From: Posidoniimonas corsicana
GTDB lineage: Bacteria > Planctomycetota > Planctomycetia > Pirellulales > Lacipirellulaceae
Assembly (NCBI RefSeq): GCF_007859765.1
Contig: NZ_SIHJ01000001.1
Span: 1-64,000 of the forward strand
Direction: 5' to 3'
DNA: 64,000 bases
The translations under genes were made by a program, and so were the position numbers. Positions 36,901 to 45,240 of this stretch are shown here, piece after piece. Each line of letters opens with the position of its first letter. Position 1 is the first letter of the stretch. The notes beneath the pieces were generated by a model that saw only the letters and a program-made list of their open reading frames with translations, was not told the DNA's origin and did not search any database.

Positions 36901-37965
36901 GCGTACGACTACCTCCGCGACAACGAGGACTTCCGACTCGAGTTCGCCGACCGCGCCCACCGGGCCCTGTTCAACGGCGGCGCCCTCACCCCCGCGGAGG
37001 CCATCTCCCGCTACGAGGGCGTGCTCGCCGAGATGCAGCAAGCTATTGTCGCCGAGAGCGCCCGCTGGGGCGACATGCACCGCTCGACGCCGCTCACCAA
37101 GGCCGACTGGGTAGCCGAGAGCCAGTCTGTCATCGACACGTTCCTCGCCGGCCGCACCGACGTGTTCATCAACCAGCTGCGGGCCGTGGGCCTGTACCCG
37201 TCGGTCGACGCGCCGGTGTACAGCCAGCACGGCGGCGCCATCCCGACCACCGGCTTCCAGCTCGGCATGTCGAGCACCACGGGCGTCATCTACTACACGC
37301 TAAACGGAGCCGACCCGCGTGGCACGAACGGCCAACCAATCGGCAACCAGTACTGCGGCCCGGTGGTGGTCACGCCCGGCACGACCATGCTGAGCCGGAC
37401 GTACCTCAACGGCGCGTGGTCGGCCCTCAACGAGGCCACGTTCGAGGCGATCGCGCTGCCAGGCGACTACAACAACGACTCGGTCGTCGACCAGGCGGAC
37501 TACGCAGTGTGGCGCGCCGACTACGGCAAGTCCGCTTCGCCCGCCGACGGCAACCAGGACGGCCGGGTCGACGCGGCCGACTACACCCTCTGGCGGGACA
37601 ACCTGGGCGCCTCGGCGGTCGTCGCCGCTCCCGCGCCCGCGGACCTGCCGGTAGCCGCTCAATCGCCCGCCGAGGAGCCCTCCGCAAGCCCAACCGGTCG
37701 GCCCATGCAGGGGCTAACCGGGCCCGACACGGAGCGCCTCGCGGCACAACCTGCGAGCACACTGCTGCCCGCGACCCTCGCGGCCCCCGCCGTCAACGAT
37801 GACGCCCTGTTGCTGCTCCTGGTCGATGCCGAACCTGCCCCGGCGGCCAAGCCGGAGGCGTCCCCGCTCGCCGAATCTGTCACCGCCGCCCGTGCCGCCG
37901 AAGACGCCTTCGCGTCGCTGGCCGACCGGTCGTGGCGGCCGACGGTGCGTCGGGCGGCGTTCTAG
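33922..37965 (+). CDS. Second giant CotH-family surface protein with discoidin and dockerin domains
   Basis: A 1347-aa protein, paralogue of the gene at 15748-19737. N-terminal export signature TKLRFEKLEARTVLSG; lamin-tail domain (ISEFVASNDGSLLDGDG, DWIEIYN); then an F5/8 type C (discoidin)-like domain (about 245-390, ARALDNTRSTKWLAF, DPYSWTLSGSNDGVTYHQID) that the paralogue lacks here; a YNDGFVAYLNGV module; chitobiase-C-like YYTTNGDAPTPES; a CotH kinase-like domain (about 690-1060, HLYINGVYWGVYNPNERPDA, FKFHMWDAESTL); and a type I dockerin (GDYNNDSVVDQADY, DGNQDGRVDAADY). The tail has NDDALLLLLVDAEPA, like the paralogue. A GGGAG site precedes the ATG. It is probably exported and surface-associated. 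Confidence 0.9.
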   Translation: MRPLPRRSAPRRVPTKLRFEKLEARTVLSGAPVISEFVASNDGSLLDGDGASSDWIEIYNPTSQAIDLAGWHLTDRADNLDKWTFPNAPQSVLGPGEYLIVFASSQETETYIDPLGYLHTDFALSAGGEFLGLTDPAENIVSSYAPTFPQQLPDVSYGVDTPRVDLTAGSTTSVLVPSSGVLDTGASPVWTQVGFDDSAWSHSVSGTGAGFDSGSGHTAGPANGVELADLVGGDLTDPEDDGVLAVEFIGGASSNSPTGEEPARALDNTRSTKWLAFAPEGTYYEINFLDGLPRIIDGYTITSANDAPDRDPYSWTLSGSNDGVTYHQIDSRDAQDFADRFETRQYEFVNTAAYSHYRFDFQTEYGVTGANQPVAIQMAEIELLSSQAFNFDQLIDVDVQADWEANRSSLYQRVAFDVGDPAALGALTLEMQYNDGFVAYLNGVLVASSNSPANPTWQSQALGERDDADAFTPERFDISAFHHLLNAGANVLSVHALNNDDFSTELLSAPRLFAAPLTMAPAEEYYFETPTPGAPNGEGRFGFVDAPTFSASRGFYSDAFALELDSGPDTAIYYTTNGDAPTPESAPLYVGAIPIDGTTVIKAAAFRDGYYNSSIQTHSYIFVKDVVSQSYSSTLAAGFPTNWGGVSPDYGMDPDVIGLFNSSGQSLGGDRFRGRYAATIQDDLLAIPTMSIVMDVDDLFGPNGIYTNSTNGGVAYERATSVELIHPDGETGFQVDAGIRIQGGAFRRHDLSKKHSLRLLFKDEYGPTKLDYPLFGPDAVDSFDTVTLRMESNDGYAWDGAGDQPQYARDAFGSRSQAALGQVAPHGNRVHLYINGVYWGVYNPNERPDASFAAMYYGGDKDDWDAINDGSPVDGDLDAWNTMLGLARAAGPAAANATQRAANYQRLQGNNPDGTNNPSYEDYLDVENYIDYLLVNFYMGNVDWPHRNWYAGRERGPDSTGFKFHMWDAESTLNLFGSNVNTNRLGADVEAAQAYDYLRDNEDFRLEFADRAHRALFNGGALTPAEAISRYEGVLAEMQQAIVAESARWGDMHRSTPLTKADWVAESQSVIDTFLAGRTDVFINQLRAVGLYPSVDAPVYSQHGGAIPTTGFQLGMSSTTGVIYYTLNGADPRGTNGQPIGNQYCGPVVVTPGTTMLSRTYLNGAWSALNEATFEAIALPGDYNNDSVVDQADYAVWRADYGKSASPADGNQDGRVDAADYTLWRDNLGASAVVAAPAPADLPVAAQSPAEEPSASPTGRPMQGLTGPDTERLAAQPASTLLPATLAAPAVNDDALLLLLVDAEPAPAAKPEASPLAESVTAARAAEDAFASLADRSWRPTVRRAAF

Positions 37966-37974
37966 GACTGTGCC

Positions 37975-38385
37975 TTACTGCTCGAGCCGGAACCCGTCCG
38001 GCAGCAAGCCGGCGACCGTGTGCTGCTGTGGCGGGGCCTGCTTGTCGGTCGCGGCGACCACCACCGGAAAGTCCCCGAACTCGAACATGAACTGCCGGCA
38101 AGCGCCGCAGGGGGTCCCACCGTCGCGCGTCGCGACCGCGATCGCGTCAAAGTCGCCCGGCTTGGCGCCGGCCGCCACCGCCGACGCCACGGCCGTCCGC
38201 TCGGCGCACAGGGTGAGTCCGTACGACGCGTTCTCGACGTTCACCCCGGTGAACACCCGCCCGTCCGACAGCCGCACCGCGGCGCCGACCAGGTACCCCG
38301 AGTGCGGCGCGTAGGCGTTCTGCCGCGCCGCGGCGGCCTGCTCGACCAGGAGCTGCAGATCGTCGGTCAGCGGTTTATCGGACAT
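37975..38385 (-). CDS. cdd: Cytidine deaminase
   Basis: A 136-aa cytoplasmic enzyme of the small tetrameric type that deaminates cytidine and deoxycytidine to uridine and deoxyuridine. The zinc ligands Cys60, Cys93 and Cys96 and the catalytic Glu62 are in LCAERTAVASAV and TPCGACRQFM; the substrate loop HSGYLVGAAV and NVENASYGLT are present. It is the last gene of the minus-strand nucleoside row, 40 bases after deoA, and its stop lies 9 bases from that of the convergent CotH gene. Confidence 0.95.
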   Translation of the reverse strand: MSDKPLTDDLQLLVEQAAAARQNAYAPHSGYLVGAAVRLSDGRVFTGVNVENASYGLTLCAERTAVASAVAAGAKPGDFDAIAVATRDGGTPCGACRQFMFEFGDFPVVVAATDKQAPPQQHTVAGLLPDGFRLEQ

Positions 38386-38425
38386 GCGAGGGCTTCTTCC
38401 ATCAGTAGTTTGCCTGAGGTCTACG

Positions 38426-39706
38426 CTAGCTGACGCGGTCGGCGATCAGCGGCGGCGGCGTGACCGTTTGGTCGCCAACGGCGATCGCCTGCCGGACCAT
38501 CGCCGCCGCGGCGTCGCGGTGCTGGTCGCGGGCGTAGAGCGTCGCGAGCGGCTGGCCGACCTCGACCTGGTCGCCGATGCGGACCTGCATGCCGATGCCG
38601 ACGCCGTGGTCGATAGGGTCGCCCAGCTGCTTGCGGCCCCCGCCCATCTCGATGACCGCCCAGCCGAGCTGCTCGGTGTCGATCGCGCCGACCACGCCGG
38701 CCTGCCCGGCCGGCACCTCGGACGCGTCCGCCAGCGGCCGCGCCGCGTCGAGGTCGCCTCCCTGGGCCCGCACCATCTGGGCGAACTTCTCCAGGGCAGC
38801 GCCGCTGTCGATTGCTTTGGTCATCTGGGCCAGCCCGTCGTGGGTGTCGGCCGCCACGCCCGCTAGCACCAGCGCCTGAGCGCCAAGCTCGAGTGTGACC
38901 TCGCGGAGGTCGGCGGGGCCGCCCCCTTCCAGGCACGCGACCGATTCGTCCACCTCTACCGCGTTGCCGGCCAGGCGGCCGAGCGGCTGGTTCATGTCCG
39001 TAATCAAGGCCGAGGTCGCCACGCCCATCCGCTTGCCCGTGTCGACCAGCGACCGGGCCAACGCCTGGGCTTCGGGCAGCGACTTCATGAACGCCCCGCT
39101 GCCGTGCTTCACGTCCAGCACCAGCGCGTCCAGCCCCTCGGCCAGCTTCTTGCTCATGATGCTGGCGGTGATCAGCGGGATGCAGGGCACCGTGGCGGTC
39201 ACGTCACGCAGCGCGTACAGCTTGCGGTCGGCGGGCACCAGCTTGGCCGACGCGCTGCTGATCACGCAGCCGACCTCGTCGGCTGCCTGCTGCATCTCTT
39301 CGATCGAAAGGTCGGTGCGGTAGCCGGGGATCGCCTCGAGCTTGTCGAGCGTGCCGCCGGTGGCGCCCAGCCCGCGGCCAGAGATCATCGGCACCCGCAC
39401 ACCGCAGCAGGCGAGCGCCGCGGCCAGCGGCAGCGACACCTTGTCGCCGATGCCGCCGGACGAATGCTTGTCGACCCGGGGCGGGCCGGGCGTGTGCTCC
39501 AGCACCTCGCCGGAGTTGAGCATCGCCTCGGTCAGGGCGGCGATCTCCGCGGTGGACATGCCCCGCAGGAAAACAGCCATCGCCCAGGCGGACATCTGGT
39601 AGTCGGGCACGTCGCCCGACACGTAGCCGGCGATCAGCTCGCCGATCTCAGTATCGGTCAGCTCGCCGCCGTCGCGTTTCTTGGTGATCAGCCGGGCTGC
39701 GTTCAT
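38426..39706 (-). CDS. deoA: Thymidine (pyrimidine nucleoside) phosphorylase
   Basis: A 426-aa enzyme that cleaves thymidine/deoxyuridine with phosphate to base and deoxyribose-1-phosphate. Visible are the DKHSSGGIGDKVSLPLA phosphate-binding block, SGRGLGATGGTLDKLEAIPG, the Ser/Lys-containing ITASIMSKKLAEG and the C-terminal alpha/beta domain (AIDTEQLGWAVIEMGGGRK). The length agrees with DeoA/Pdp. ATG 39706 is preferred to the in-frame TTG four codons upstream. It is separated from the phosphorylase pair upstream by a 571-base gap carrying repeats, so it may have its own promoter. Confidence 0.94.
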   Translation of the reverse strand: MNAARLITKKRDGGELTDTEIGELIAGYVSGDVPDYQMSAWAMAVFLRGMSTAEIAALTEAMLNSGEVLEHTPGPPRVDKHSSGGIGDKVSLPLAAALACCGVRVPMISGRGLGATGGTLDKLEAIPGYRTDLSIEEMQQAADEVGCVISSASAKLVPADRKLYALRDVTATVPCIPLITASIMSKKLAEGLDALVLDVKHGSGAFMKSLPEAQALARSLVDTGKRMGVATSALITDMNQPLGRLAGNAVEVDESVACLEGGGPADLREVTLELGAQALVLAGVAADTHDGLAQMTKAIDSGAALEKFAQMVRAQGGDLDAARPLADASEVPAGQAGVVGAIDTEQLGWAVIEMGGGRKQLGDPIDHGVGIGMQVRIGDQVEVGQPLATLYARDQHRDAAAAMVRQAIAVGDQTVTPPPLIADRVS

Positions 39707-40277
39707 TGAATCCTTCAAAACGAGCTGCGGGAACCTACCGCCTGGAGTAACTAACCATCGGCCCGATCACGCGGCGAGGTTAGCCGCCGACGCCGGCCCA
39801 GGCGCTCCCAGGTATACCACCGCAGGGGGGCGTTTGCTAAGAAGGCGCCTCGCCGCGACCGACACGGTAATCTTGAGTCAGGGGCGGGATTCTCCAGGCC
39901 AGGCTCTCGCCCAGGGGCCCGCGAGAGCGGCCCAGTGAACCACGTTCCAACGCGATGAGCGGCAGGGTTTTGTCCGATTCGTTTTGTCCAAAAACACGAG
40001 CGAAGGGGACAAAACTCGGGGCGTACTGCCGCCCAGTCTGCTCGTAAGTGCTTTAAAAACAATCGGTTACCACGATCGACCACGGACGAGGTCGCGCGGG
40101 TTTTGTCCGTTTTTGACCGCGCGGAGGGGACGACTTCTCCCTCGAACGCCCTGCTGCCAGCGTGCTGCTCCCACCACCGCCTCAGGCCGAATGTGCACGC
40201 ACGTACACACCTCTATTGGATCGCGCGGGCCGGCCGTTTTCCACGACAATCCGCGGACAACTGCAGCTAAGAATGGT
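39707..40277. repeat. Intergenic region with TTTTGTCC/GGACAAAA repeat (copy A)
   Basis: A gene-free gap between deoA and the phosphorylase pair. It contains AGGGTTTTGTCCGATT (39964-39979), then a hairpin TTTTGTCC (39982-39989) / GGACAAAA (40007-40014) whose loop includes AAAAACACGAGCGAAGG, a second GGGTTTTGTCCG (about 40098-40109) inside a GCGCGG/CCGCGC stem, and a GTGCAC/GTACAC-rich tail ending CTCTATTGGA (about 40211-40220). The same units occur at 61390-61549. No credible protein is coded here; short open frames in it are by-products. Confidence 0.7.
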
Positions 40278-41102
40278 TCAGCCGGCTGACCGGATGACCG
40301 CAGTCACCATCGCCAGCAGCTTGCCGGACGCGCTGTTCGCCGCGTCGACCACCTCCTGGCCGCTGGTCTCGCCGAGGGCGTCGGGCGAGCAGACGTTGGT
40401 GATCGTCGAGATGCCCAGCACCCGCATGCCTAGGTGCCGCGCGGCGATCACCTCCGGCACGGTCGACATGCCGGCCGCGCTGGCGCCCAGCCCGCGGAGC
40501 ATGCGGTACTCGGCGCGGGTCTCGTAGGTGGGGCCGAGCATGCCGGCGTACACGCCCACGTGGCAGGCGAAATTGCCCAGCCGCGCGGCCTCCAGCGCCG
40601 TCTCGCCGTAGTGCGGGTCGAAGGGCCGCGACATGTCCGGGAAGCGGGGGCCGAGCGTGTCGTCGTTCGGGCCGACCAGCGGGTTGCGGAACATCAGGTT
40701 GATCTGGTCCTCGATGACCATCGGGTCGCCCACCCGCATCAGCGGGTGCAGCCCGCCCGCCGCGTTGGTGACCGCCAGCGACCGGGCGCCCAGCGCGTGC
40801 ATCACGCGGATCGGCAGCGCCGTCTGTTGGGGCGACCAGCCCTCGTACAGGTGGAAGCGGCCCTGCATGACCGCCACGCGCCGCCCCTGCAGCTCGCCGA
40901 GCAGCAGCCGGCCGGCGTGCCCCACGGCGGTCGATCGCGGGAAGTGCGGCAGCTCCTCGTAGGCGAACTCCGCGCGGACCTTCACCTCGTCGGCCAGCGG
41001 GCCGAGGCCGGAGCCGAGCACGATGGCCCACTCGGGCGCAAGGTCGCACCGCTGGCGGATGGCGTCCGCGGCGGTCTGGGCGGCGTCGGCGGGCAGGGTC
41101 AT
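40278..41102 (-). CDS. punA: Purine nucleoside phosphorylase, Asn-type (guanosine/inosine)
   Basis: A 274-aa trimeric-type enzyme: nucleoside + phosphate to base + (deoxy)ribose-1-phosphate. Blocks: phosphate site [11 protein letters not shown] and [44 protein letters not shown] (Glu of the base site) and [20 protein letters not shown] then [10 protein letters not shown]. The Asn in ITN aligns with Asn243 of human PNP, which selects 6-oxopurines (guanine, hypoxanthine). The ATG overlaps the stop of the upstream paralogue (ATGA, 41099-41102), so the two are translationally coupled. Confidence 0.93.
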   Translation of the reverse strand: MTLPADAAQTAADAIRQRCDLAPEWAIVLGSGLGPLADEVKVRAEFAYEELPHFPRSTAVGHAGRLLLGELQGRRVAVMQGRFHLYEGWSPQQTALPIRVMHALGARSLAVTNAAGGLHPLMRVGDPMVIEDQINLMFRNPLVGPNDDTLGPRFPDMSRPFDPHYGETALEAARLGNFACHVGVYAGMLGPTYETRAEYRMLRGLGASAAGMSTVPEVIAARHLGMRVLGISTITNVCSPDALGETSGQEVVDAANSASGKLLAMVTAVIRSAG

Positions 41103-41932
41103 TGCTTCGCGGCGTCGTGGCTGATGATGCCCCGCACCAGCGAGCGGAGCTTCGGCTCGGCGCCGTTGGCGGTGGCGATGATCTGCTCGACGTTGGCCTC
41201 TTCTAGCGCGTCGGGCAGGCAGAGGTCGGTGATCACCGACACGCCAAACGTCCGCAGCCCGCAGTGCACTGCGACGATCACCTCGGGCACGGTCGACATG
41301 CCGACCACGTCGGCGCCCATCTGGCGGAGCATGCGGTACTCGGCGCGGGTCTCCAGGTTGGGGCCGGTCACGGCCACCACCACGCCCTTGTGCGCGACGA
41401 AGTCCTCCCTGCGGGCGATGCCGAGGCCGACCTCGATCAGCTCCGGGTCGTAGGGGCGCGACATGTCCGGGAACCGCGGGCCGAGCCGGTCGTCGTTCAC
41501 GCCCACCAGCGGGTTGTCGCCCATCAGGTTGATGTGGTCGTCGATGATCATCAGGTCGCCCAGGGCGTAGTTGGGGTTCATGCCGCCAACCGCCTGCGAG
41601 ACCACCATCAGCTCGGCGCCCATGGCCTTCATCACGCGGACCGGCAGCGTGATCTGCTTGAGCGGGTAGCCCTCGTACTGGTGGAAGCGGCCCTCCATGG
41701 CCATGACCGGGACGCCGTCCAGCTTGCCGCAGACCAGGCGGCCGCGGTGGCTGATGGCGGTGGACGTCGGGAAGTGCGGGATGTCCGGGTAGTCGATCGA
41801 GGCCTCGACCTCGATCTGCTCGGCCAGGCTGCCCAGCCCGGTGCCGAGGATGATGCCGGCGTGCGGCGTGGCGTCCCACGCGGCGCGGATCGCGGCGACC
41901 GCTTCTTCAATCTGTCCGTAGAGTTCGAGCAT
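41099..41932 (-). CDS. Purine nucleoside phosphorylase paralogue, Asp-type
   Basis: A 277-aa paralogue of the next gene with the same family blocks: [68 protein letters not shown] and [20 protein letters not shown] then [10 protein letters not shown]. At the position of human PNP Asn243 it has Asp, as in 5'-methylthioadenosine phosphorylase. In human PNP the Asn-to-Asp change is known to admit adenosine, so this copy may act on adenosine or deoxyadenosine, or on 5'-methylthioadenosine. It is 93 bases downstream of deoC and coupled to the Asn-type copy by an ATGA overlap. Confidence 0.9.
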   Translation of the reverse strand: MLELYGQIEEAVAAIRAAWDATPHAGIILGTGLGSLAEQIEVEASIDYPDIPHFPTSTAISHRGRLVCGKLDGVPVMAMEGRFHQYEGYPLKQITLPVRVMKAMGAELMVVSQAVGGMNPNYALGDLMIIDDHINLMGDNPLVGVNDDRLGPRFPDMSRPYDPELIEVGLGIARREDFVAHKGVVVAVTGPNLETRAEYRMLRQMGADVVGMSTVPEVIVAVHCGLRTFGVSVITDLCLPDALEEANVEQIIATANGAEPKLRSLVRGIISHDAAKQ

Positions 41933-42025
41933 TGGAAGTGGCTAGGTAGAAGCTCTCGTAAGTTAGGAGCCGGAGGGCGTAAGCCCCCGGAGAAGTCGGG
42001 GCAAACGCCCCGCGCTAAGGTGCCA

Positions 42026-42736
42026 TTAGTAGTCGGCCTTGTTCTCTGCGCCGGCGGCGATCGCCTCGGTGCCGCTGGTGCCCAGCCGCGTCGCGCCCAG
42101 CGCGACCAGCTTGACGGCGTCCTCGTAGCTGCGGATGCCGCCGGAGGCCTTGACCTGCACCTTGTCGGAGCAGGCGGCCCGCATCAGGCGGATGTCGTAC
42201 TCGGTGGCGCCGGTCGACTGGAGCGCGCCGGAGTCGTCCTTGACGAAGCCGAAACCGGTGGAGGTTTTGACGAACGCCGCGCCCGCCTGCTCCGACAGCT
42301 CGCACAGCTTCTGCTTGGTGGCGTCGTCGGGCAGCAGGCCGGTCTCGAAGATCACCTTGGTGATGGTCCCGGCCTGGCGGGCCACGTCGACCACCGCCTT
42401 GATGTCCGCCAGCACGTAATCCCAGTCGCCCGCGAGCGCCTTGCCGACGTTCACAACCATGTCGACCTCGACAGCGCCCTGCTGGCAGGCCTCGAGGGTC
42501 TCGGTCGCCTTGGCCTTGGTGGTGGTCCCGCCGTGGGGAAAGCCGATCACCGTGCTGACCTTCACGGCCGAGCCCTTGAGCAGCTCGGCGGCCAGCGGCA
42601 CGTGCGACGGCTTCACGCAGATGCTGGCCACGCCGACGCGGTCGCACAGCTCGCACGCGGCCCGCACGTCGTCGTCGGTCTGCGTGGGGTGCAGCACCGC
42701 GTGGTCGATCAACGAAACGATAGGCTTGGACATCAT
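42026..42736 (-). CDS. deoC: Deoxyribose-phosphate aldolase
   Basis: A 236-aa TIM-barrel aldolase that splits 2-deoxyribose-5-phosphate to glyceraldehyde-3-phosphate and acetaldehyde, the end of deoxynucleoside breakdown. The Schiff-base Lys is in FVKTSTGFGF, the helper Lys in VQVKASGGIRSYED, and DHAVLHPTQTDDDV and VIGFPHGGTTT are typical. Several in-frame ATGs (42742, 42736, 42733) are possible starts. It is the first of the catabolic genes after the secreted nuclease-fold gene and before the two phosphorylases, all on the minus strand. Confidence 0.95.
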   Translation of the reverse strand: MMSKPIVSLIDHAVLHPTQTDDDVRAACELCDRVGVASICVKPSHVPLAAELLKGSAVKVSTVIGFPHGGTTTKAKATETLEACQQGAVEVDMVVNVGKALAGDWDYVLADIKAVVDVARQAGTITKVIFETGLLPDDATKQKLCELSEQAGAAFVKTSTGFGFVKDDSGALQSTGATEYDIRLMRAACSDKVQVKASGGIRSYEDAVKLVALGATRLGTSGTEAIAAGAENKADY

Positions 42737-42840
42737 GCGCATCCCGTGCGGACCCTCGAGCGGCCGGCACGAACCGCCGGCGAGCGACCGATGCTACCCG
42801 GCGACGCCCCGCCTCACAACCTGCCGGCGCCGCGGGCCAT

Positions 42841-43857
42841 CTACTCCTTGGCGGGCAGCAGCAGGTCAACCACCACCGGGTAGTGGTCGGAGGTCTCCAG
42901 CCCCACCACGTGCGCGATAAACGCCCGCTTCACGTGCGGCTTGAGCTCGACGGGCAGCAGGATGTGGTCGATCATCGTGAACACGTCCTGCGGGTCGGCG
43001 GCGCCGTTCTCGTTCCAATCCCAGTGCGAGGTGTAGCGGTCCGCCTGGTTGGGCATGAACTCGGCCGCGTTGAACAGCTCCGGCCCGTCGTGGTCGGGGT
43101 CAAAGTCCTTGAGCATCGGCAGCACCTCGGTCACCGTGTCGCGGGTGTCGTCGCGGTCCGGGACGTCGGGGTCGTAGTCGTTCAGGTCGCCCAGCACCAC
43201 CGGCAGGTAGCCGCGGCGGGTCACCTCGCCATTGAGCACCCGCTGTGCGACCTTCGCCTGCGCGGTCCGCTGCGCGTTGGAGTACTCGTCCGACGGGTTC
43301 GACTTGAGGTGTAGCCCCAGGAACCCAAGGCGGTAGCCGCTGACTTCGATGAAGTAGCCCGAGTTGCGTGACAAAGAGGCCGTGAACGACCGTTCCTTGC
43401 CATCGTAGTCCGGCGCCCGGTAGCTCTGCCGGAAGGTAGGGTCATCGCCCCCGGAGAAGTAGGTGCGGATCTTCTCGCCGTCGACCTCGTCGGGCGGGAA
43501 CTTGGTGATGACCGCCACGTCCATCCCGGTGAAGGTGTCGTTCGACTCGATGTGGTAGCCGGTGTACTCGGTCAGGCCCTTGGCGTGCAGCCGCGCGACG
43601 ATCTCGTCGACAACCTCCTTGGAGGTCGCCTCGACCAGGTTCAGGATGTCCGGGTTGAGCACCTCGATGATGTCCGCCGCGCGGTCTAGGTGCCGCCCGC
43701 GGGCGTAGTCGAACCGGTACTTCTGCAGCTGCCCCGCACGCACGCCAGGGGCGGTCAGGATCTCGACGTTGAAGGTCATGATCCGCAGCGGGGTTGCCTC
43801 ATCAGCGGCGCACACGCCCGGGATCAATAGCAGGACAAGCAGCACAAGTCGGGTCAT
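42841..43857 (-). CDS. Secreted endonuclease/exonuclease/phosphatase (DNase I-fold) protein
   Basis: A 338-aa protein with a signal peptide (MTRLVLLVLLLIPGVCAADE). The DNase I-like fold is shown by LRIMTFNVEILTAP at the start, LNLVEAT with the metal Glu, GLHLKSNPSDEYSN, VVLGDLNDYDPDVPDRDD (GDLND block) and the end block MIDHILLPVEL plus ETSDHYPVVVDL with the catalytic Asp-His. Such proteins cleave DNA or RNA phosphodiesters, or phosphates of lipids and sugars. Location (104 bases upstream of deoC, same strand) and export make an extracellular or periplasmic nuclease plausible, but substrate is not proven. The start MTRL is chosen over an upstream frame that is Arg/Pro-rich and not conserved-looking. 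Confidence 0.85.
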   Translation of the reverse strand: MTRLVLLVLLLIPGVCAADEATPLRIMTFNVEILTAPGVRAGQLQKYRFDYARGRHLDRAADIIEVLNPDILNLVEATSKEVVDEIVARLHAKGLTEYTGYHIESNDTFTGMDVAVITKFPPDEVDGEKIRTYFSGGDDPTFRQSYRAPDYDGKERSFTASLSRNSGYFIEVSGYRLGFLGLHLKSNPSDEYSNAQRTAQAKVAQRVLNGEVTRRGYLPVVLGDLNDYDPDVPDRDDTRDTVTEVLPMLKDFDPDHDGPELFNAAEFMPNQADRYTSHWDWNENGAADPQDVFTMIDHILLPVELKPHVKRAFIAHVVGLETSDHYPVVVDLLLPAKE

Positions 43858-43993
43858 GGCAGGCGGGCTTCGCGGGAGACGTCGGGCGGGCGCGGTCCGT
43901 CGCGGACAGCCCGTCATGATAGCCCAAATCCTGCTAGCAGCGGAGCATCGCCCCCGGCCGCCGCGCAAACTGCGGGCAACTGCAGGCCCGGCG

Positions 43994-45022
43994 CTAGAGG
44001 CCGACCGCCAACTCGCCGCCCGCCATCGTCAGCAGCGAGATGAACGCGTCGGGGTCAATGCCCTCGGTGTGGAACCGCACCGAGCCGTCCAAGAACGCGA
44101 TGTTCACCCCAGCCGTGTGCGTGCTGAACGGGCGGTATCGGTTGGTGCAGTTAATGATCTGGCGGTCGCCGCAGTAGAACTGCAGCGTGGCGACCGTGGA
44201 CTGGCTGGCCCAGCGGAACTCGTTGTTGGCCGACGAGTTCTCGCCCAGGCTTCCATTGATGGTCAGGATCTCCGGCTTGCCGACCGACTCCACGTACATC
44301 ATGGTCTTGGACATGCCGTCCTTAACCCGCGCGGCCTTCACGCGGCGGCGCGGGTTAACCCCCGCGGCCTGCATGTCGGTCGGCGGCGTTTGGTCGTAGA
44401 GGTCGATCTGCATGGCGCCGTCCCACAGGCGGTCGTAGTTGCCGGCGCCGCCACGGGCGTCGACCAGCCCGGCGGCGATGAGCTGCTTGATCGACCCGCC
44501 GGCCGGGTCGTACTTGGTGTTGGGGCTCTTGGACGCCACCTCCACGCGGTCCATGGCCAGGTAGTCGGCGATGTGGAAGCGTTCACGGCTCGCCGACCCG
44601 GACGGGCAGATCAGGATCCCGCCGAGCTGCTGCTTGGTGTGGGTCTCGTTGTTGGTGGGGTTCGTGTTGTTCCAGTCCCACGCGTAGTCGATCTTGGCGA
44701 AGGTCGCCCCCTGCTCGAAGTAGGGCAGGATCATCGAGAACCCGTTGTGCCGCGCGAGCGGCGGCGGCTGGGTGGTGCTGGTCCACTTCTCTTCACGGTC
44801 GGTCGCCGCGGGCGGGAGGGTGCGGAAGCTCGTCTCGTAGTTCAGCCCCGCCAGCGCAAGGTTCTTAAGGTTGCTCTGGCAGTTCATCCGGCGGGCCGAC
44901 TCGCGGGCCGCTTGCACGGCCGGCAGCAGCAGCGCGATCAGGATGCCGATGATCGCCACCACGACCAGCAGCTCGACCAGCGTAAAGGCCGCGGGCGCGG
45001 CGGTTTGGACGCGGGCGCGCAT
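43994..45022 (-). CDS. DUF1559 prepilin-like protein
   Basis: A 342-aa planctomycete-type pseudopilin: the N-terminal [20 protein letters not shown] is a type IV prepilin signal (cleavage before Phe with Glu at +5), and the conserved [20 protein letters not shown] plus the DUF1559 body ([15 protein letters not shown]..., and the C-terminal [18 protein letters not shown]) follow. These proteins occur in dozens of copies per planctomycete genome and are thought to form surface or periplasmic pilin-like structures that use type II/IV machinery; the T2SS operon at 47132 is nearby. It is a single gene between the AMP nucleosidase homologue and the nuclease. Confidence 0.9.
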   Translation of the reverse strand: MRARVQTAAPAAFTLVELLVVVAIIGILIALLLPAVQAARESARRMNCQSNLKNLALAGLNYETSFRTLPPAATDREEKWTSTTQPPPLARHNGFSMILPYFEQGATFAKIDYAWDWNNTNPTNNETHTKQQLGGILICPSGSASRERFHIADYLAMDRVEVASKSPNTKYDPAGGSIKQLIAAGLVDARGGAGNYDRLWDGAMQIDLYDQTPPTDMQAAGVNPRRRVKAARVKDGMSKTMMYVESVGKPEILTINGSLGENSSANNEFRWASQSTVATLQFYCGDRQIINCTNRYRPFSTHTAGVNIAFLDGSVRFHTEGIDPDAFISLLTMAGGELAVGL

Positions 45023-45240
45023 CGGACAGCTCCCCCAGAGAAGACGTTGAGCGCCCGACCAATTGGCCGGACGCCGAACCGCGGGTGGTGGGGAGTCCTG
45101 TCCCGCAGGCGGTGGGCCACGATACGGCCAACCGCTGCCACAGGCCCGAGCCTAGTTGGCGTCGGGTTGGGTCTCAAGAACTTTTTTGCACATTCCCGAA
45201 ATCGACCGGCGCCCGGACCGCCCGCCGGTCGGAGGCAGCC

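Noticed and set aside
34522-37230. Long minus-strand open frame (about 900 codons) opposite the second CotH gene
   Set aside because: Its amino-acid content (Val/Gly/Arg/His-rich, no motif) is that of an antisense frame in GC-rich coding DNA; the + strand protein has clear domains.
39984-40289. Small open frame starting in the intergenic repeat (MSKNTSEGDKTRG)
   Set aside because: The first residues come from the repeat itself and a similar start appears in the second copy; the remainder is not conserved between the copies. Kept as a repeat, not a gene.
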